From assembly GCA_028289455.1 (NCBI GenBank), contig JANQPN010000039.1:62001-126000 (forward strand): a stretch of 64,000 nt of DNA, read 5' to 3'. The DNA comes from Wenzhouxiangellaceae bacterium (GTDB lineage: Bacteria > Pseudomonadota > Gammaproteobacteria > Xanthomonadales > Wenzhouxiangellaceae). Position 1 is the stretch's first letter. Every line of letters starts with the position of its first letter. The notes below the pieces were generated by a model. The model did not search any database and was not told the origin of the DNA. It was given only the letters and a program-made list of their open reading frames with translations. Below, one piece after another: positions 27,680-35,834 of the stretch. Position numbers and translations under genes: made by a program.

Positions 27680-28330
27680 CTACTCAACATCAGCAGCATG
27701 CTCATTGGGTATCGGACACGGCATTCCGGCTGTGCCCCAGATCAGCACATCATCAACATGTTCCTGCAGGGAGTAAGGAGCCGGTTCACGATTACCCCCA
27801 GGGCTCCAGCCCCACAATACCGGTCCACGATGGCCGGCGTCTTCAACCAGGTGACGTGCCAGGCCCATCCAGTCACGCCCACCGTTGCGGTCCGGATTCG
27901 ACAGTTGCGCGCAGGTTTCCGCCGGTGATTTTCCAAACCATTCAAATTCAACCGGCGCCAGCCGCCACGCCAATCCGAAATGCGGAGGTGCATGTGGTTC
28001 TGAATCCAGGTTGGATGATTCCCGGTGGCAGGTGGAGCATAAAAGTGTCTCCGCGCCGATTCGGCTGTTGCCGGCATTGATGTTCATGCCATGTGGGCGG
28101 ATTTTGCCGTAACTGGGTCCTGACCACATTGGAATATTGTCACTGCCGACATGGCAGTTGGCACAACGAGGGTGAGAGGTTACTTCATAAATCCGTTGAA
28201 ATGCGGCCAACCCTTCGGATTGACTGACCGAGCCCGCTTCAGGTGGCTCGATGACTGCGAGGAAGTCTTCCTCAGCGGAAACAGCGGTGCCCAGATACAG
28301 AATAAATAATGCAATAAATATTTTTTTCAT
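27680..28330 (-). CDS. Exported di-haem c-type cytochrome of the molybdenum hydroxylase operon
   Basis: The ATG at 28330 gives 216 residues with signal peptide MKKIFIALFILYLGTAVSA. Two CxxCH haem-binding motifs, CANCH and CSTCH, lie about 40 residues apart. Several Met and His residues could be axial ligands. It is encoded 10 bases downstream of the catalytic subunit gene. By analogy with isoquinoline 1-oxidoreductase-type and aldehyde-oxidising periplasmic systems it probably takes electrons from the 2Fe-2S subunit towards the respiratory chain. The longer upstream frame is shadow within the neighbouring gene. Confidence 0.82.
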   Translation of the reverse strand: MKKIFIALFILYLGTAVSAEEDFLAVIEPPEAGSVSQSEGLAAFQRIYEVTSHPRCANCHVGSDNIPMWSGPSYGKIRPHGMNINAGNSRIGAETLLCSTCHRESSNLDSEPHAPPHFGLAWRLAPVEFEWFGKSPAETCAQLSNPDRNGGRDWMGLARHLVEDAGHRGPVLWGWSPGGNREPAPYSLQEHVDDVLIWGTAGMPCPIPNEHAADVE

Positions 28331-28340
28331 CAGTATCTTC

Positions 28341-30581
28341 TCACACGAAGTTAATGTGCTTATTAAAGGGCATTTCGCGGATTCTCTGCCCTGTTGCAGC
28401 AAAAATAGCGTTAGCCAGTGCCGGTGCTGCAGCTGGCACCGGCGGTTCGCCAATGCCACGTATCTTGGCAGCATTTTCCAGCCCCAGAACCGTTATCTCT
28501 GGGCACTGGTGCATTCGCATACCTTCGTGAGCATGGTAATTTGTCTGCTGCGCCATGCCGTCGGCATAGGTGATTTCGCAGTTCATAGCATGCCCCAGCC
28601 CCCAGATCACACCACCTTTCACCAGATTATCGAAATTCACCGGATCCACCACCCTGCCTACATCTGCAGCCACGTAAACTTTGTCAATTTTGATCCCGCG
28701 CGGCGTACTGGTTACTTCCACCACCTCTGCCAGCGGCACTCCAAATGAATCAATAAACGCCACGCCACGCCCGCGGCCGGGTTCCATTGGGCTGCCCCAG
28801 CCGGACATCTCTCCGACAGCCTCCAGAACCTGTCTGGCGATCGGGTCGGTACACAGCCGCAGCCGTTCGGCCAATGGATCAGCGCCAGCAGCAGCGATCA
28901 GTTCGTCCAGAAAACAATCAGCAAAGAAACCGGCAGTCGAAGCCCCAACTGAACGCCAGGAGGAGGTCGGAGCCAGTTCCGGCACCCTGTAACCGCGTAC
29001 ACGGAAGTCAGGAATTGAATAAGGTAAATTCCAGGCGCCGGCAGGAATCTGAGTATCCGGCCCGAATGATCCGATACCCAAGCGCGAGGACTGTGAACTC
29101 ACAGCCGACACCGTAGCTATATCAAGATCCATCATCTGCACCTTCCCATCTGCCACACTGCCCCTGCCCCGGCACATACCGATCTGCCTGGGAAAATCGT
29201 GGGCAAAATCCTCTTCCCGGCTGAATGTCAGTTTTACAGGCGTGCCGCGCATCTGATTGGCAACTTCGGTCGCCAGGGTAATATTCTCGAACTCCAGTCG
29301 ATGACCGAAGCTGCCACCTACATACTGGTTATGCAGATGCACCTGGTCGGTATCATGGCCGGTGATGGCTGCCACTTTCTGTAGAGAAAAGCGCGGCACC
29401 TGAGTACCGACCCAGACATCAACCCGGTCATCGGTTACCTGAACAATTGCACTGATCGGTTCAAGCGGCTGATGTGCAACATAGGGTGCGCGGTATTCCG
29501 CATTCAGCACATCGCCACTGCCAACAGCAGCGTCAACATCACCATCGTGCCGCCACTCATTATCCAATCGCTCCGGGGTAAATGAGTTTTCCACTTCACG
29601 CCAGTGCTCAGCCTGCTCAGCAGGATACGGCGCCGTTCCCCAGTCGAATTCAATGGCATTCACAGCCTGAAAGGCATACCAGGTGTTATCGGCAACCACT
29701 GCCACACCATTGGTGACTGGAATGATCTTGCGCACCCCCCTCATGTTCTCCGCCAGATCTGCCCGGTAGCTGTTCAAAGCACCACCCTGGCGCGGATTTA
29801 CCTTAACCGCTGCATGTAACATGCCGTCCATGTTCAGATCGATTCCGTACTTCAATGCACCGGTCGATTTGCCTTCAATATCCAGGCGCTGCATCGATTT
29901 ACCGATCATCCGCCAGGTCGATGGATCGCGTAAGGGCACATCTCGTACCGGATCAAGACGGGCTGCGGTTTCGGCGAGTTGCTGATAAGGAATTTGGCTG
30001 CCGTCAGGCAATAGTACAGCCCCACTGGCAGTACTCAGTTCTTCAAGTGGCACGCCTGACTGCAGTGATGCAGCCAGTTTCAATGTCTCACGAGCAGTTG
30101 CGCCGGCCATTCGCAATTTGACATAGCTGTCGGGGACCGAAGTGGATCCACCGGTGACTTGTAATCCGGCTACCTTACCAACCGCCCCCATGATGCCGCG
30201 CATGGTATTTGCCTGAAATCCCTGGTCGGTTGACATGAACGGCACGATTTCATCTGCCATCGCTGTGTTGTAATAAGCGGCAGCCGGCCGACCGAATTCA
30301 ATCTCGAACTGGCCAAACTCAATATCCAGCTCCTCGGCAATCAGCGCCGCCTGTATTGAAGCAGCGCCCTGCCCCATGTCCATATGCGGCACAATCAGTG
30401 TGATTTTTTCACTATCGACCTTAACCCATGGATTGAAAGCCGCTTCGCCTTCAGCCAAGTTATCCATCAACGGATTGTCATGCGGACGGCGCACAAGATA
30501 GGTCCCAAATGCAACGCCACCGGCGATCGCAGCTGAACCAACCAGAAATGTGCGTCTGGTGAGGGTACGCAATTTACTCAT
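28341..30581 (-). CDS. Tat-exported molybdopterin-binding subunit of a xanthine-oxidase-family hydroxylase (IorB-like)
   Basis: A 746-residue protein with a twin-arginine signal RRTFLVGSAAIAGG at residues 9-22, so the folded cofactor-loaded enzyme is exported. The body matches the isoquinoline 1-oxidoreductase beta / aldehyde oxidase large-subunit type: MDMGQGAASIQAALIAEEL, the cofactor-binding region VGGSFGHRLEFEN, and RGIGEPPVPAAAPALANAIF near the C-terminus, with the probable catalytic Glu in GIGEP. The family hydroxylates aldehydes or N-heterocycles using water. The substrate is unknown. It lies 3 bases downstream of the 2Fe-2S subunit gene. Confidence 0.92.
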   Translation of the reverse strand: MSKLRTLTRRTFLVGSAAIAGGVAFGTYLVRRPHDNPLMDNLAEGEAAFNPWVKVDSEKITLIVPHMDMGQGAASIQAALIAEELDIEFGQFEIEFGRPAAAYYNTAMADEIVPFMSTDQGFQANTMRGIMGAVGKVAGLQVTGGSTSVPDSYVKLRMAGATARETLKLAASLQSGVPLEELSTASGAVLLPDGSQIPYQQLAETAARLDPVRDVPLRDPSTWRMIGKSMQRLDIEGKSTGALKYGIDLNMDGMLHAAVKVNPRQGGALNSYRADLAENMRGVRKIIPVTNGVAVVADNTWYAFQAVNAIEFDWGTAPYPAEQAEHWREVENSFTPERLDNEWRHDGDVDAAVGSGDVLNAEYRAPYVAHQPLEPISAIVQVTDDRVDVWVGTQVPRFSLQKVAAITGHDTDQVHLHNQYVGGSFGHRLEFENITLATEVANQMRGTPVKLTFSREEDFAHDFPRQIGMCRGRGSVADGKVQMMDLDIATVSAVSSQSSRLGIGSFGPDTQIPAGAWNLPYSIPDFRVRGYRVPELAPTSSWRSVGASTAGFFADCFLDELIAAAGADPLAERLRLCTDPIARQVLEAVGEMSGWGSPMEPGRGRGVAFIDSFGVPLAEVVEVTSTPRGIKIDKVYVAADVGRVVDPVNFDNLVKGGVIWGLGHAMNCEITYADGMAQQTNYHAHEGMRMHQCPEITVLGLENAAKIRGIGEPPVPAAAPALANAIFAATGQRIREMPFNKHINFV

Positions 30582-30584
30582 TGA

Positions 30585-31043
30585 TCAATTCTCCTGGAGG
30601 CTCGCAGCCGCAGTTTTGATGGCTTCGCGAATGCGTGGATAAGTACCACAACGGCACAGATTTCCAGACATCACATAGTCAATATCCTGATCAGAGGGGT
30701 TGGGCTTAAAACGCAGCAGAGAAGCAGCCTGCATAATCTGCCCGGACTGGCAATAACCGCACTGGGCCACCTGATGCCTTATCCAGGCCTGCTGCACAGC
30801 ATGCAGCTCGCCATTGTCCGGCAGGCCTTCTACAGTGGTGACTTCACCTTGTACCGCACCCACCGCTACCTGGCATGACCGTACCGCCAATCCGTTGATG
30901 TGCACCGTACAGGCGCCGCACTGAGCTATCCCACAACCATATTTTGTGCCGGTCATATTGAGCTCATCACGCAATACCCATAGCAAAGGCATTTCCGGCG
31001 GGACATCAATCTCGTGAGACTGACCGTTTACAGTAATTTGCAT
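30585..31043 (-). CDS. 2Fe-2S subunit of the molybdenum hydroxylase (IorA-like)
   Basis: A 152-residue protein with both clusters of the family: the plant-ferredoxin-type site [11 protein letters not shown]...C in the N-terminal half and the helical-domain site CGYCQSGQ...CRCGTY. These carry electrons from the molybdenum site to an external acceptor. There is no export signal of its own, so it presumably hitchhikes with the Tat-exported large subunit, as is known for relatives. It is the first gene of the four-gene minus-strand operon and is divergent from a TetR-type regulator. Confidence 0.94.
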   Translation of the reverse strand: MQITVNGQSHEIDVPPEMPLLWVLRDELNMTGTKYGCGIAQCGACTVHINGLAVRSCQVAVGAVQGEVTTVEGLPDNGELHAVQQAWIRHQVAQCGYCQSGQIMQAASLLRFKPNPSDQDIDYVMSGNLCRCGTYPRIREAIKTAAASLQEN

Positions 31044-31081
31044 GTTTTCAGGTCCTCCATGAAACCATGTGAGCGTGAATG

Positions 31082-31135
31082 GATTGACAATTCAATCATT
31101 TATACAAATTTAGTCTATATGTCCATATATTGACA
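31082..31135. promoter_or_regulatory. Putative operators between the TetR gene and the molybdenum hydroxylase operon
   Basis: A perfect palindrome GATTGACAATTCAATC (31082-31097) and an imperfect site TGTC-N8-GACA (31120-31135) lie in the 112-base divergent intergenic region. TetR repressors usually bind such inverted repeats, so control of both transcripts is inferred. Confidence 0.45.
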
Positions 31136-31155
31136 GCTATTCATAATATGTCAAC

Positions 31156-31728
31156 ATGCCCGGCATGGGTAAGCGAGAACAACTGATTCTGGATGCTGCG
31201 CTGAGTGTATTTACCCGCTATGGCGTAAGGCGCACAACCATGAATGATATTGCCAGTGAAGCCGGCATAGCCAGGCAGACGCTGTATAACGCCTACTCAA
31301 GCAAGGATGAAGTACTCAAAGCCTGTATCTGTTACACCACAGATCAGTCGCTATCCGCCATTCAGGCAGAGTCCACAGTCAGTGACAGCCTTGGCCAGCA
31401 GCTGGACAGTCTGTTTCAGCATAAAGTCATCGCCACTTTCGAGCTGCTGCAGGCGACACCGGATGCCAATGACATCATTAATGGATTCAGTGAAGCGGGA
31501 AAACAGGAAATTGAACAGGCCGGTATGCGTTTCAGAGACTGGATTGAGCAACAGCTTATCCCATACCAGACTTCAATCAGTCAACATGGACTGGACTGCC
31601 CTCAGCTGGCTGATTTTATCTACGCCACAATCTCCGGATTTAAACAGGATAATATCAGCAGAAGCACCCTGCTGGACCGGCTGGCAACGCTGAAAGCGCT
31701 TGTGATGAAAATTACCGGTGCCGACTGA
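31156..31728 (+). CDS. TetR family transcriptional regulator
   Basis: A 190-residue protein. The N-terminal helix-turn-helix is clear: LILDAALSVFTRYGVRRTTMNDIASEAGIARQTLYNAY, residues about 10-48. The ligand-binding C-terminal half is variable, as usual. It is divergent from the molybdenum hydroxylase operon, with palindromes between them, and probably represses that operon in the absence of an inducer (inference). Two start codons, 31156 and 31165, are both possible; neither has a clear ribosome-binding site. Confidence 0.9.
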   Translation: MPGMGKREQLILDAALSVFTRYGVRRTTMNDIASEAGIARQTLYNAYSSKDEVLKACICYTTDQSLSAIQAESTVSDSLGQQLDSLFQHKVIATFELLQATPDANDIINGFSEAGKQEIEQAGMRFRDWIEQQLIPYQTSISQHGLDCPQLADFIYATISGFKQDNISRSTLLDRLATLKALVMKITGAD

Positions 31729-31784
31729 AATCAATCCTAATCAAAGCGTTACACAATTGAGTTAACAATCTGCAGCAATATCAT

Positions 31785-32498
31785 ATGACCCAGACAGAAG
31801 AAATTTTCCGTGCGGACGCTTATTGCCGTAAAGCAACTGCCAGCGTGATTGCAGTGGATGAAACGGGTATCTATCTGGATAGCACCATCTTTTATCCCCT
31901 GGGTGGCGGGCAACCTGGTGACAGCGGGCGCATGCAGCGCAAAGACGGCATCAGCTGGGTCATTACCGATACCCGCAAATGCCACGACGGGCCGGCCAGT
32001 ATTCGGCATATACCTGAGCAGGCAGACACTCTGCCGAATATCGGCGACCGGCTTGAGCTGGAAATTGACTGGGAACGCCGTTACCGCTTCATGCGCATGC
32101 ACACCTGCATGCATTTACTTGGTTCAGTGCTCAAGTTCCCGGTTACCGGCGGCAATATTGGTGAAGACAAATGCCGCGTGGATTTCAATATGCCGGAGTC
32201 ACCGGATAAACAACTTACCCAGGAGCGGCTGGAGGCACTGATCGCCGCTGACCACGCACTGGAATACCGTTGGATTACCGATGAAGAGATGCAGGCCAAT
32301 ATGGACCTGGTCAGGACTATGTCGGTGCAACCGCCTATGGGGTACGGAAGAGTCAGACTGGTCAATATACCGGGTGTTGATTTACAGCCTTGCGGTGGAA
32401 CGCATGTGCGCTCAACAGCTGAGATAGGGGCGGTAAGAATCGGTAAAATTGAGAACAAGGGTAAACAGAACAGACGGATCAATATCCACCTTGAATAG
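31785..32498 (+). CDS. Alanyl-tRNA editing protein (AlaX family)
   Basis: A 237-residue stand-alone homologue of the AlaRS editing domain, which hydrolyses mischarged Ser-tRNA(Ala) or Gly-tRNA(Ala) in the cytosol. The zinc-binding motif HxxxH is in MHTCMHLL and the second pair CxxxH is in QPCGGTHV. The N-terminal glycine-rich segment FYPLGGGQPGDSG is typical of the family's larger members. It ends IGKIENKGKQNRRI, matching AlaX-type C-termini. It lies 56 bases after the TetR gene but is probably unrelated to it. Confidence 0.93.
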   Translation: MTQTEEIFRADAYCRKATASVIAVDETGIYLDSTIFYPLGGGQPGDSGRMQRKDGISWVITDTRKCHDGPASIRHIPEQADTLPNIGDRLELEIDWERRYRFMRMHTCMHLLGSVLKFPVTGGNIGEDKCRVDFNMPESPDKQLTQERLEALIAADHALEYRWITDEEMQANMDLVRTMSVQPPMGYGRVRLVNIPGVDLQPCGGTHVRSTAEIGAVRIGKIENKGKQNRRINIHLE

Positions 32499-32617
32499 AT
32501 TTTCCAACAACCGGTTGGTCAATGGTATTCATGCTGTAAGGCGACTTAGTTACATATTACACAGTTGTCATGTCACACGTTTATAATCATTAACATCACT
32601 AACCCCGAGGCAACATA

Positions 32618-33553
32618 ATGAACAGATTAATACCTGTTGCAACGCTACTACTATTACTGACCGCCTGCCAGTCGGCGGATGAAGCTCCACCTGCAGAAAC
32701 AGCTGATTCTAGCGGGCAGGCAGGCACCCAGGTACAGCCGGCTGAAGCGCCTCCTGAGGCAGAAGCCGACCTTCTGGAAGCAATATTGGCGGCACAGCCC
32801 GATGAAGCCAAAGCCCGCTATGCTTCTCGCCATCCGGGTGAGACTCTTGAATTTTTCGGCATCGAACCCGGCATGACCGTAGTAGAAGGTTTACCGGGCG
32901 GCGGTTGGTATTCCAAAATTCTGCTGCCCTACCTGGGCAATGAAGGTCATCTGATCGGCGCCAACTATGCTTTGGATATGTGGCCAAACTTCCCCTTTGC
33001 TAACGAAGAATTCATGGCCGAAATGTCACAGTGGCTGACAGCATGGCCTCTGGAAGCACAAGAATGGGCCGGCGATACTGATGTCCCCGTTTCAGCCTTT
33101 TGGTTTGGGTCAATGCCGCAAGAATTAGCCGGTACGGCTGATGTTGTGTTCTTCCCTCGTGTACTGCATAACCTGGCCCGGTTCCAGGACCAGGGGGTCG
33201 GTAATTATCTGGATGCAGCACTGGCTGATGCGTATGCCGTACTGAGACCCGGTGGCGTGTTTGGCGTGGTACAGCACAATGCACCCGCCGATAATTCGGA
33301 TGAATGGGCTAACGGAAGCAACGGTTATCTGAAAAAACACTTTGTTATTGACCAGGCTGAAGCTGCGGGTTTTGAATTCGTTGAAGAAAGTGATATCAAC
33401 GCCAACCCAAAAGATCAGCCCAGTGAAACAGATATCGTGTGGCGTCTGCCGCCATCCTATGCAACCAGCCGTGATAATCCTGAACTTCGCGCTGAGTATG
33501 AAGCCATCGGTGAATCCAACCGGATGACGCTGAAGTTCCGCAAACCGGAATAA
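32618..33553 (+). CDS. Lipoprotein with COG4798-type SAM methyltransferase-like domain (paralogue 1 of 3)
   Basis: A 311-residue lipoprotein: lipobox LLTAC with Cys18, then a low-complexity Ala/Glu/Pro linker to about residue 55. The domain begins EFFGIEPGMTVVEGLPGGGWYSKIL, the glycine-rich first motif of Rossmann methyltransferases. Later come ADVVFFPRVLHNL and VLRPGGVFGVVQHN. The protein ends with the NRMTLKFRKPE element shared with paralogues at 52911-53732 and 58821-59621. SAM is not expected outside the cytoplasm, so either the fold has another use or the ligand differs. A GC-rich hairpin (33561-33579) follows. Confidence 0.8.
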   Translation: MNRLIPVATLLLLLTACQSADEAPPAETADSSGQAGTQVQPAEAPPEAEADLLEAILAAQPDEAKARYASRHPGETLEFFGIEPGMTVVEGLPGGGWYSKILLPYLGNEGHLIGANYALDMWPNFPFANEEFMAEMSQWLTAWPLEAQEWAGDTDVPVSAFWFGSMPQELAGTADVVFFPRVLHNLARFQDQGVGNYLDAALADAYAVLRPGGVFGVVQHNAPADNSDEWANGSNGYLKKHFVIDQAEAAGFEFVEESDINANPKDQPSETDIVWRLPPSYATSRDNPELRAEYEAIGESNRMTLKFRKPE

Positions 33554-33679
33554 TTTCAACGGGGCAGCCATGCTGCCCCTCTCCCCGCTTAAGCAGGCTT
33601 CGATTCGGAATCGCTCTCATTTCAAACCTTGCTGCCAGGCATGGTTTCGTCATTAACTGTTGTTGTACGGCTGTATTAA

Positions 33680-33715
33680 TGTCCGCACCGGACACTTAAA
33701 CTGTCCGACCGGACA
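33680..33715 (+). promoter_or_regulatory. Twin palindromes, putative enhancer (UAS) for the NtrC-family regulator
   Basis: TGTCCGcacCGGACA (33680-33694) and TGTCCGacCGGACA (33702-33715) share identical 6-base arms and lie about 21.5 bases apart, two helical turns. They are about 70-100 bases upstream of the sigma-54 promoter, the normal position for activator dimers. The binding protein is inferred to be the regulator encoded at 38401-39729. Confidence 0.72.
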
Positions 33716-33760
33716 CAAATTCTACTGATTTAAAGTACTTCAATAAAAAAACTGCTGATA

Positions 33761-33773
33761 AATCAAAGCTTTT
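33761..33773 (+). promoter_or_regulatory. IHF-like site between enhancer and sigma-54 promoter
   Basis: AATCAAAGCTTTT matches the IHF consensus WATCAANNNNTTR at all but the last position and has an A-tract upstream. Its position between the palindromes and the promoter fits a DNA-bending role. Confidence 0.45.
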
Positions 33774-33780
33774 TCATATT

Positions 33781-33797
33781 TGGCATACTTCTTGCAT
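33781..33797 (+). promoter_or_regulatory. Sigma-54 (-24/-12) promoter of the ABC export / two-component operon
   Basis: TGGCATACTTCTTGCAT carries the invariant GG and GC with exactly 10 bases between them and matches TGGCAC-N5-TTGCA closely. Transcription would begin around 33806-33808, at or next to the ATG of the first gene. Confidence 0.85.
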
Positions 33798-33807
33798 ATA
33801 TCTCAGT

Positions 33808-35082
33808 ATGGAAAAGATTCGAGACACTTCCGGTCAGGATATTCTGATCAAAGGCAGCAGCAGGAAACGCTTATACATCATTGCTGCATCCATCGTCATT
33901 CTGACATTGATCAGTTATTTTCTGATCCCTTCAATACTCCGCTGGGCCAGTATCAGCCAATCGGTTTCTGCAGAACGCATGCGCTTTGCAACGGTGCAGC
34001 GTTCGGCATTTGTCCGCGATGTCATGGTCCAGGGGCGTGTGGTTGCAGCAGTCAGCCCGATGCTTTACAGCCCTGCCGCCGGTACGGTTTATCTGCATGT
34101 TAATTCTGGCGATGCAGTCACTGAGGGGCAAATAGTCGCGACCATCGACAGTCCTGAGCTGAGCAGCCAGCTGAAACAGGAGCAGGCAACCCTGGATGGT
34201 GCAGTGACCGAGTTCAAACGCCTTGAAATCGATTCTCGGACCCGACAGCTGGCGCAGCGCAAGCGGTTGGATGACGCTCGGGTTGCGCTGACCGCTGCCG
34301 ACCGTGAAAAACGCCGTGCACAGGAGGGGTTTGAAAAAGGCGTTTACGCCGAAATTGATTTTGAACAGGCAGTTGATTTATTTACTACCGCCGAATTTGA
34401 ATTCAATCATGTCACTGCAGAAACTGAATTACTGAATGACGCGCTTGCTTTCGAACTGGAAACCCAGCAGAGCAACGTGCAGCGCCAGCAGTTGATCGTC
34501 GATGAATTGCAGCGCCGGGTTGGAGATCTGGAATTGCATTCTCCAGTCAACGGTGTGGTCGGTGATATCACTGTCGGCGAACGCGCCTTTGTTGATGCCA
34601 ACCAAAGTCTGTTATCGGTCGTTGACCTGATGGCGTTCGAGCTGGAGGTTGATATTCCCGAATCCTATGCAGATGCTTTGGCACTGCAAATCCCAACAGC
34701 AATTACTTCCGGTCAGACCCGCTATGACGGCTTTGTCAGCGCAATCTCGCCCGAGGTGCAGAACAATGTGGTCACCGGCCGGGTCAGGTTTGTCGGTGAT
34801 ACGCCTTCAGGGCTTCGTCAGAACCAGCGGATGTCAGTGCGGATCATCCTTGAATCCAAAGACGATGCTCTGGTGGTACGTCGTGGCCCTTTCTATGACT
34901 CAGGCGCAGGCCGGATAGCCTATGTAGTTAACGACTCAATCGCCGAGCGCAGAGAAATCCTGACCGGAGCAGTCAGTGTCGACCGCATCGAAATTCTTTC
35001 CGGCCTGCAACCCGGAGAGCAGATTATTCTCTCCAGTCTCGAGCCCTTCAATAACGAAACAACCGTCTTGCTTAATCAATAA
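33808..35082 (+). CDS. HlyD/MacA-family periplasmic adaptor (membrane fusion protein)
   Basis: A 424-residue inner-membrane-anchored adaptor. One transmembrane segment lies at about residues 21-42 (LYIIAASIVILTLISYFLI). The biotinyl-lipoyl half-motif SPAAGTVYLHVNSGDAVTEGQIVATID is followed by a long coiled coil (about residues 115-235), the second lipoyl half LHSPVNGVVGDITVGE, and beta-barrel and membrane-proximal domains. It would bridge the permeases encoded downstream to an outer-membrane channel, which is not in this window. The ATG sits at the predicted transcription start, so the mRNA may be leaderless; no later start would preserve the transmembrane segment. Confidence 0.9.
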   Translation: MEKIRDTSGQDILIKGSSRKRLYIIAASIVILTLISYFLIPSILRWASISQSVSAERMRFATVQRSAFVRDVMVQGRVVAAVSPMLYSPAAGTVYLHVNSGDAVTEGQIVATIDSPELSSQLKQEQATLDGAVTEFKRLEIDSRTRQLAQRKRLDDARVALTAADREKRRAQEGFEKGVYAEIDFEQAVDLFTTAEFEFNHVTAETELLNDALAFELETQQSNVQRQQLIVDELQRRVGDLELHSPVNGVVGDITVGERAFVDANQSLLSVVDLMAFELEVDIPESYADALALQIPTAITSGQTRYDGFVSAISPEVQNNVVTGRVRFVGDTPSGLRQNQRMSVRIILESKDDALVVRRGPFYDSGAGRIAYVVNDSIAERREILTGAVSVDRIEILSGLQPGEQIILSSLEPFNNETTVLLNQ

Positions 35083-35099
35083 TTTTTAAGGAAAAGCAT

Positions 35100-35834
35100 A
35101 TGCTTAAGATGTCCAATATTTCCAAAATATTTCGAACACGATTAATCGAAACCCACGCCTTGCGCAGTTTCAATTTAACCGTCAACGATGGCGAATTCAT
35201 TGCGGTCACCGGCCCGTCCGGCTCGGGCAAAACCACGTTTCTCAATATTGCCGGGCTGCTGGAGGATTTCGACACCGGACAGTACATGCTTGATGGAGAA
35301 GACATCTCCGGCCTGCCGGATAAAAGCCGTTCCAAATTACGCAATGAAAAAATCGGTTTTATTTTTCAGAGCTTTAATCTGATCCCCGATTTGAATATTT
35401 TTGATAACGTCGATGTTCCTCTGCGCTATCGGGACATGGGTGCCGGTGAGCGCAAAGACCGCATAGAAAGCGCTCTGGAGAATGTCGGCCTGTCTTCCAG
35501 GGCCAAGCATCTGCCGGCTGAATTATCCGGCGGGCAGCAGCAACGTGTTGCCATCGCACGGGCATTGGCCGGATCTCCACGTTTTCTGCTGGCTGATGAA
35601 CCAACCGGCAACCTGGATTCGCTAATGGCCAGACAGGTAATGGAATTACTGGAATCGATCAATGATCAGGGCGTTACCATCATTATGGTTACCCATGATC
35701 CGGAACTGGCCAGACGCGCCCATCGCAACATTTACCTGCTGGATGGTCAGATCAGCGATTTGGAAGAAGTCACCCAGCTTCCGCTGAATCAAAATCAGAG
35801 TCAAAGTCAGAGGGCAGATCATGCTGCTATATAA
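35100..35834 (+). CDS. ABC transporter ATP-binding protein (MacB/LolD-like)
   Basis: A 244-residue ATPase with Walker A GPSGSGKTT, Q-loop IFQSFNLIP, signature LSGGQQQR, Walker [13 protein letters not shown] and switch His in VTHD. It powers the FtsX/MacB-type permeases encoded immediately downstream. Its end overlaps the first permease start by 14 bases. AAGGA lies 9 bases before the ATG. The C-terminal Gln/Ser repeat (NQNQSQSQ) is unremarkable. Confidence 0.95.
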   Translation: MLKMSNISKIFRTRLIETHALRSFNLTVNDGEFIAVTGPSGSGKTTFLNIAGLLEDFDTGQYMLDGEDISGLPDKSRSKLRNEKIGFIFQSFNLIPDLNIFDNVDVPLRYRDMGAGERKDRIESALENVGLSSRAKHLPAELSGGQQQRVAIARALAGSPRFLLADEPTGNLDSLMARQVMELLESINDQGVTIIMVTHDPELARRAHRNIYLLDGQISDLEEVTQLPLNQNQSQSQRADHAAI

